From assembly GCA_016936355.1 (NCBI GenBank), contig JAFGYB010000055.1:1-64000 (forward strand): 64,000 nucleotides of DNA. The letters run 5' to 3'. Source of the DNA: Bacteroidales bacterium (lineage in GTDB: Bacteria > Bacteroidota > Bacteroidia > Bacteroidales > F082). The notes beneath the pieces were generated by a model. The model was not told the origin of the DNA, did no database searches, and saw only the letters and a list, made by a program, of their open reading frames with translations. A program made the translations under genes and the position numbers. This document shows, one piece after another, positions 60,105-64,000 of this stretch. The stretch's first letter is position 1, and each line of letters begins with the position of its first letter.

Positions 60105-62768
60105 ATGAAAAAAATTGTACGAGTCCTTTTGGTGCTTCTGGCTTTTACTTTCACATCGGGAGTATGGGCACAGGGTACTATTAAAGGAACAGTAACCCTG
60201 CCAAACGGAAATACAGTTCCCAGTGCCAGTATATTGTTAAAGGGAACTACAACCGGTACGGTATCAGGAGATAATGGAAATTATACACTTCAGGTGCCTG
60301 CCGGAAAAAATGTCCTGCAAATATCTTTTACAGGTTTCAAGCCGATCAATTATCAGTTTGATATAAAGAACGGCCAAACAATAACCAAAAACTTCAAGTT
60401 GTCGGAAGATCTTTTGTCACTTGACCAGGTGGTGGTGACCGGGGTTCAGAATCAGCAGACAAAGTTAAAGTCCAGTGTGGCTATCACAACAGTTTCTTCT
60501 AAAACGATTAATGAAATATCACCTCGCGGTACGGCTGATTTGCTGAAATCCGTTCCGGGTTTCTATGTGGAAAGCTCAGGTGGAAAGGGAAATGCTAATG
60601 TTTTTGCCCGGGGACTTCCCAGTGCCGGCGGCTTGCGTTATGTGCAGCTTCAGGAAGACGGAATGCCTGTATTTGAATACGGTGATTTGATGTTTGGTAA
60701 CACAGACATCATGGTTCGGGTTGACCAAACAGTTTCCCGTATGGAAGCTGTCAGAGGCGGTTCCGCTTCGGTGCTGACCAGTAACGCTCCCGCAGGGATC
60801 ATCAACTTTATTTCCAAAACCGGCGGCCCTGTTACCAAAGGAACGTTTATTCAATATGTGGGTCTTACGTACATGCACTCCCGCACAGGATTTGATGTAG
60901 GGGGTCCTATTTCCAAGAACCTTCGGTATAATATTGGTGGTTTTTACAGAGCTGATGATGGCATCCGTTCTCCCGGCTATACTGCCAACAACGGGGGACA
61001 GATCAAAGCCAATATTACTTATTTGCTGAAAAAGGGTTATTTGAGACTAAGAACAAAGGTGCTGAATGACCGGACGATTGCCTATTTGCCTTTCCCCATG
61101 CAGGGTGATCCGGCTACCAGTATTCCGGGTTTTAGTGCCAATTACGGAACCATGAAGAGTCTGGATCTGATGCGTTTGCATGCAACAACACCAACCGGTG
61201 GTGCCGTGAATGAAAATCTGGCTGATGGTATGTATCCGAAAATTTTCGGATTCGGTGGTGAAGCTTATTTTGAACTGGGTAACAACTGGAGCTTCAAAGA
61301 CAACTTCCAGAAATCAGTGATCAATCTTCAGTTTAACTCCATTTTTGGAATAGATCCTCCGGTCAGTGCCAGCGCTTATGCCGCCAGCAGAGGACTAACC
61401 AGTTACCATTATGCCTTTGCCGATGGATACAATGCCGGGAAAGCCATTTCTGCTTCTGAAATGAACAATTTAAATGGCAACGGATTGGTAGCTACCTATG
61501 GCTGGTGGGCTGTGAACCTTCCGCTTTCGGAATTTGGCAACGACATGAAGTTTACCAAAAAAATGAAAAACAATACGTTTACTGCCGGATGGTATTTCTC
61601 CACCAATAAAGTATCCTCCAAATGGTGGTGGCACAACATGCTGGTGGATGTTTCGGGAAACAATACCCGCAAGCTGAACCTCATCAACGATGCCACAGGT
61701 CAGTCACTGACCACCGACGGTTATACTCAATACGGTACTTTGTACCGCGATTATTATGGATTGACCCGCATCAATGCGCTGTATTTTCTCGATGAATGGG
61801 ATCTGGGCGCATTGACTGTCAATGCCGGATTGCGCTGGGATATGGGAAGAACCTATGGTTATACGGAAAACACCAAAAATTACACGTATGATGTAAATGG
61901 AGACGGAATCATTTCACCTGCTGAAACCAATATCCAGTACGGTGACGGAACCTTTATTCCGTTCCATTTCAACTACAGTGTTTTGTCCTGGTCCCTGGGG
62001 TTGAACTACGAATTTAATAAAAACACAGCCATTTTTGCCCGGGCCAGTAACGGACACCGTGCTCCTGCCGACCGTGCCTATGCCTTTGGTGCCACGACGT
62101 CTACCCCCAACGGATTTCCATCCAGTGCCAAAGTGGAAAGCATCAACCAGTATGAACTGGGGTTGAAATACAACTCTTCCAAGCTGGCTCTTTTTGCCAC
62201 TGCTTTTTACAGTTACTTCAACCATATTGCCTTTACAGATTTTGTTAATCAGGGAGGAACTTTGACGGCTGTGCAACAGTATTATAATACCTCGGCAGTT
62301 GGTCTTGAACTGGAAGCCGCAGCTCAGTTGGGCAATTTGAACCTTTCTTTAACGGGAACTTATCAGGATGCCAAATACCACAACTGGGTGTATCATGATG
62401 CTACCGGACAGTTGTATGATTTCAACAACCATTACATCCAGAGATTGCCTAAAATCTATTTTACATTTAGACCTACTTATCAGATTGGTAAGCTGAATTT
62501 AAGTGTCGCCTGGCAATATTTTGGCAAACGATATACCAATCCTGAAAACAAACAGGTACTGCCTCAGTTCTCACAAATCAATGCATTTGTCGACTATCAT
62601 TTAACCAATCATATTACTGTTTCTGTGGCAGGCAACAACCTGTTTAACGCTATTGGACTTACAGAAGGTGACCCCCGTTCGGGATTGACCAGTGTGAACA
62701 GCAATTATTTTTATGCTCGTTCCATTCTGGGCCGTTCGGCTGTACTGTCCTTCCGGTATAACTTCTAA
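60105..62768 (+). CDS. TonB-dependent receptor with carboxypeptidase-regulatory-like domain
   Basis: An outer-membrane transporter of 887 residues with signal peptide MKKIVRVLLVLLAFTFTSGVWAQ, then a carboxypeptidase-regulatory-like domain (about 24-105, GTIKGTVTLPNGNTVPSASILLKGTTTGTVS), a plug (about 115-235, VRGGSASVLTSNAPAGIINFISKTGG) and a beta-barrel ending LSFRYNF. No SusD gene follows; the next gene is a sodium:solute symporter, so the receptor probably imports a small substrate rather than a large glycan. The divergent LacI regulator points to a sugar or sugar-like ligand (inference). Confidence 0.93.
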   Translation: MKKIVRVLLVLLAFTFTSGVWAQGTIKGTVTLPNGNTVPSASILLKGTTTGTVSGDNGNYTLQVPAGKNVLQISFTGFKPINYQFDIKNGQTITKNFKLSEDLLSLDQVVVTGVQNQQTKLKSSVAITTVSSKTINEISPRGTADLLKSVPGFYVESSGGKGNANVFARGLPSAGGLRYVQLQEDGMPVFEYGDLMFGNTDIMVRVDQTVSRMEAVRGGSASVLTSNAPAGIINFISKTGGPVTKGTFIQYVGLTYMHSRTGFDVGGPISKNLRYNIGGFYRADDGIRSPGYTANNGGQIKANITYLLKKGYLRLRTKVLNDRTIAYLPFPMQGDPATSIPGFSANYGTMKSLDLMRLHATTPTGGAVNENLADGMYPKIFGFGGEAYFELGNNWSFKDNFQKSVINLQFNSIFGIDPPVSASAYAASRGLTSYHYAFADGYNAGKAISASEMNNLNGNGLVATYGWWAVNLPLSEFGNDMKFTKKMKNNTFTAGWYFSTNKVSSKWWWHNMLVDVSGNNTRKLNLINDATGQSLTTDGYTQYGTLYRDYYGLTRINALYFLDEWDLGALTVNAGLRWDMGRTYGYTENTKNYTYDVNGDGIISPAETNIQYGDGTFIPFHFNYSVLSWSLGLNYEFNKNTAIFARASNGHRAPADRAYAFGATTSTPNGFPSSAKVESINQYELGLKYNSSKLALFATAFYSYFNHIAFTDFVNQGGTLTAVQQYYNTSAVGLELEAAAQLGNLNLSLTGTYQDAKYHNWVYHDATGQLYDFNNHYIQRLPKIYFTFRPTYQIGKLNLSVAWQYFGKRYTNPENKQVLPQFSQINAFVDYHLTNHITVSVAGNNLFNAIGLTEGDPRSGLTSVNSNYFYARSILGRSAVLSFRYNF

Positions 62769-62784
62769 AAGAACTTGTTCTTTT
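62767..62784. repeat. Perfect 8-bp inverted repeat over the receptor stop codon
   Basis: AAAAGAAC - TT - GTTCTTTT. It overlaps the TAA stop of the TonB receptor (62766-62768). It could form a small terminator-like stem. Confidence 0.65.
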
Positions 62785-62878
62785 CGTATGGTTTGGATGT
62801 TTCGCTGCGGTAATCAAAATAATGCGTGAACTGGATATGCGGAGAATGCGAAACACCCTCAATAGTGATGATTCGTTT

Positions 62879-62906
62879 CATGGGGCTCTTTTTAAAGAGC
62901 CCCATG
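62879..62906. repeat. Perfect 13-bp inverted repeat between receptor and symporter genes
   Basis: CATGGGGCTCTTT - TT - AAAGAGCCCCATG. No T-run follows (TGATGAATTG), so it is unlikely to be a simple intrinsic terminator. Confidence 0.8.
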
Positions 62907-62959
62907 TGATGAATTGGATAGAGTTGGCCGTGTTTCTTGAAACAAAATTTTGAAAGAAG

Positions 62960-64000
62960 ATGCATAATATTCATATCAGTCCCATCGATATCGGAATCAT
63001 GTTGGTGTACATCGTGGGAATTGCTGTTTGGGGACTCTTGTACAGTAAGAAAAAATCTAAGGGAGATACCCATGAAGGTTATTTTCTCGCAGGTCGAAAC
63101 ATGACCTGGCCCATAGTGGGTATTACTCTGTATGCTGCCAACATGGGAAGTCCTGCTTTGGTTGGTTTGGCCGGAGACGCCTACAGTACGGGGATTTCAG
63201 TTTTTAATTACGAATGGATGGCCCTGGTGGTACTGGTTTTCTTTGCCATTTTCTTCCTGCCTTTTTATTTGAGAAGTAAGGTATACACCATGCCCGAGTT
63301 TCTGCAACGGCGATTCGATATCCGTTCCCGGTATTATTTTTCCTTTATTACATTGGTGGGAAACATTATTATTGATACGGCCGGTATTCTGTATTCGGGC
63401 GCTTTGATAGTAAAGATGATTTTTCCTTCCATGGAACTGTGGCACATCATAGCCATACTTGCCTTGATCACCGCCGCTTATACCGTGACGGGTGGTTTGT
63501 CAGCCGTAATGTACACAGAAGCGGTTCAGGGTGTGCTGCTGATGCTGGGGGCTGTGTTTCTGAGCTATTTTGCACTGAAAAAGATTGATTTCAACTTTGC
63601 GGCCATTGTACACGATACCCCTCATTCCATGCTCAGTTTAATTCGTCCCATGAGCGACAAAGCCATGCCCTGGCTGGGGCTTGTGGTGGGGGTGCCGTTG
63701 CTGGGATTCTATTTTTGGGGAACCAACCAGTTTATGGTGCAGCGGGTGCTGAGTGCCAAAAATACCGATCACGGTCGATGGGGCGCTTTGTTTGCCGGTA
63801 TATTAAAATTACCCGGGTTGTTTATTGTGGTATTCCCCGGGATCATCGGAAGAATGTTATATCCCCACCTCTCCAGTCCAGATTTGGTTTACCCGACTAT
63901 GTTGTTTAACCTGTTGCCCGTGGGGATCTTGGGGATTGTTCTGGCAGGTTTGATTGCTGCCATTTCATCCAGCATCAGTGCTACACTGAATTCGGCCAGT
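62960..64000 (+). CDS. Sodium:solute symporter (SSS/SLC5 family), truncated by window end
   Basis: Not in the ORF track because it has no stop before the window ends. ATG 62960 opens 347 codons of an inner-membrane symporter: MHNIHISPIDIGIMLVYIVGIAVWGLLYSKK, then DTHEGYFLAGRNMTWPIVGITLYAANMGSPALVGLAG (the SLC5 N-terminal block) and TVTGGLSAVMYTEAVQGVLLMLGAVF, a family signature. About ten helices are visible. It follows the TonB receptor by 191 bases in the same orientation, so the two probably form an outer- plus inner-membrane uptake route for the same substrate, sugar-like by family. Confidence 0.93.
   Translation, partial: MHNIHISPIDIGIMLVYIVGIAVWGLLYSKKKSKGDTHEGYFLAGRNMTWPIVGITLYAANMGSPALVGLAGDAYSTGISVFNYEWMALVVLVFFAIFFLPFYLRSKVYTMPEFLQRRFDIRSRYYFSFITLVGNIIIDTAGILYSGALIVKMIFPSMELWHIIAILALITAAYTVTGGLSAVMYTEAVQGVLLMLGAVFLSYFALKKIDFNFAAIVHDTPHSMLSLIRPMSDKAMPWLGLVVGVPLLGFYFWGTNQFMVQRVLSAKNTDHGRWGALFAGILKLPGLFIVVFPGIIGRMLYPHLSSPDLVYPTMLFNLLPVGILGIVLAGLIAAISSSISATLNSAS

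Noticed and set aside
1-64000. CRISPR arrays, insertion sequences, prophage or integrase genes
   Set aside because: No regularly spaced repeats, transposase or integrase motifs, or terminal inverted repeats with target duplications were seen.

Overview
The window is a chromosomal segment of a member of the Bacteroidota. Evidence seen directly: many transcription units are preceded by the Bacteroidota -7 box TAnnTTTG; there are two TonB-dependent receptors with N-terminal carboxypeptidase-regulatory-like domains; several lipoproteins and a protein with a type IX secretion (T9SS) sorting tail; the T9SS accessory lipoprotein PorW/SprE; and families largely confined to the phylum (DUF4270, DUF5777-like, short GT5 glycogen synthase). 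Proline dehydrogenase and a glutaryl-CoA dehydrogenase-like enzyme hint at amino-acid catabolism. I cannot name the genus.

Layout. 0-10.4 kb: tRNA-Leu, S41 protease, a convergent GT9 glycosyltransferase, trkA-trkH (K+ uptake), mlaE-mlaF (lipid ABC transporter), a pterin synthase with folE, a BI-1 membrane protein and fabD. 10.4-15.4 kb (minus strand): an orphan helical protein, RNase R and a double-ATPase peptide ABC protein. 15.6-22.1 kb: PEGA-like lipoprotein, tRNA-Ala, then an accessory locus of TonB receptor, beta-helix lipoprotein and T9SS-exported propeller protein, with striking repeats in the receptor's upstream region. 22.1-28.7 kb: thpR, nitroreductase, NTF2-like lipoprotein, acyl-CoA dehydrogenase, ATP-grasp enzyme, outer-membrane barrel protein and a MacB-type permease. 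28.8-37 kb: purH, mreBCD, HAD protein, rseP, M23 endopeptidase, and an ECF sigma factor with a membrane partner. 37-42 kb: porW, bactofilin, two AtpZ/AtpI-like proteins, greA with a leader hairpin, and a HIT hydrolase. 42-44.2 kb: an AT-rich patch with two lipoproteins. 44.2-48.7 kb (minus strand): C69 dipeptidase, START protein, ribF, asd. 48.8-56.5 kb: a lamin-tail surface protein, glmS, DUF4270, short GT5, proline dehydrogenase. 56.8-58.7 kb: DUF177-rpmF-fabH. 58.7-64 kb: LacI regulator, TonB receptor and a truncated sodium:solute symporter, probably a nutrient-uptake locus.

Most of the window is housekeeping: envelope shape (mreBCD, bactofilin, M23, RseP), fatty-acid initiation (fabD, fabH), purine, hexosamine and aspartate-family biosynthesis, and translation/RNA maintenance. 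The parts that deserve attention are regulatory: perfect inverted repeats and candidate attenuators upstream of the two receptors, greA and the orphan helical gene, and an ECF sigma factor paired with an unusual multi-pass membrane protein. No CRISPR array, insertion sequence, prophage or rRNA was seen. Several starts in the supplied ORF track are too far upstream because they lie in or before a -7 promoter box; I have trimmed these and said so in each entry.
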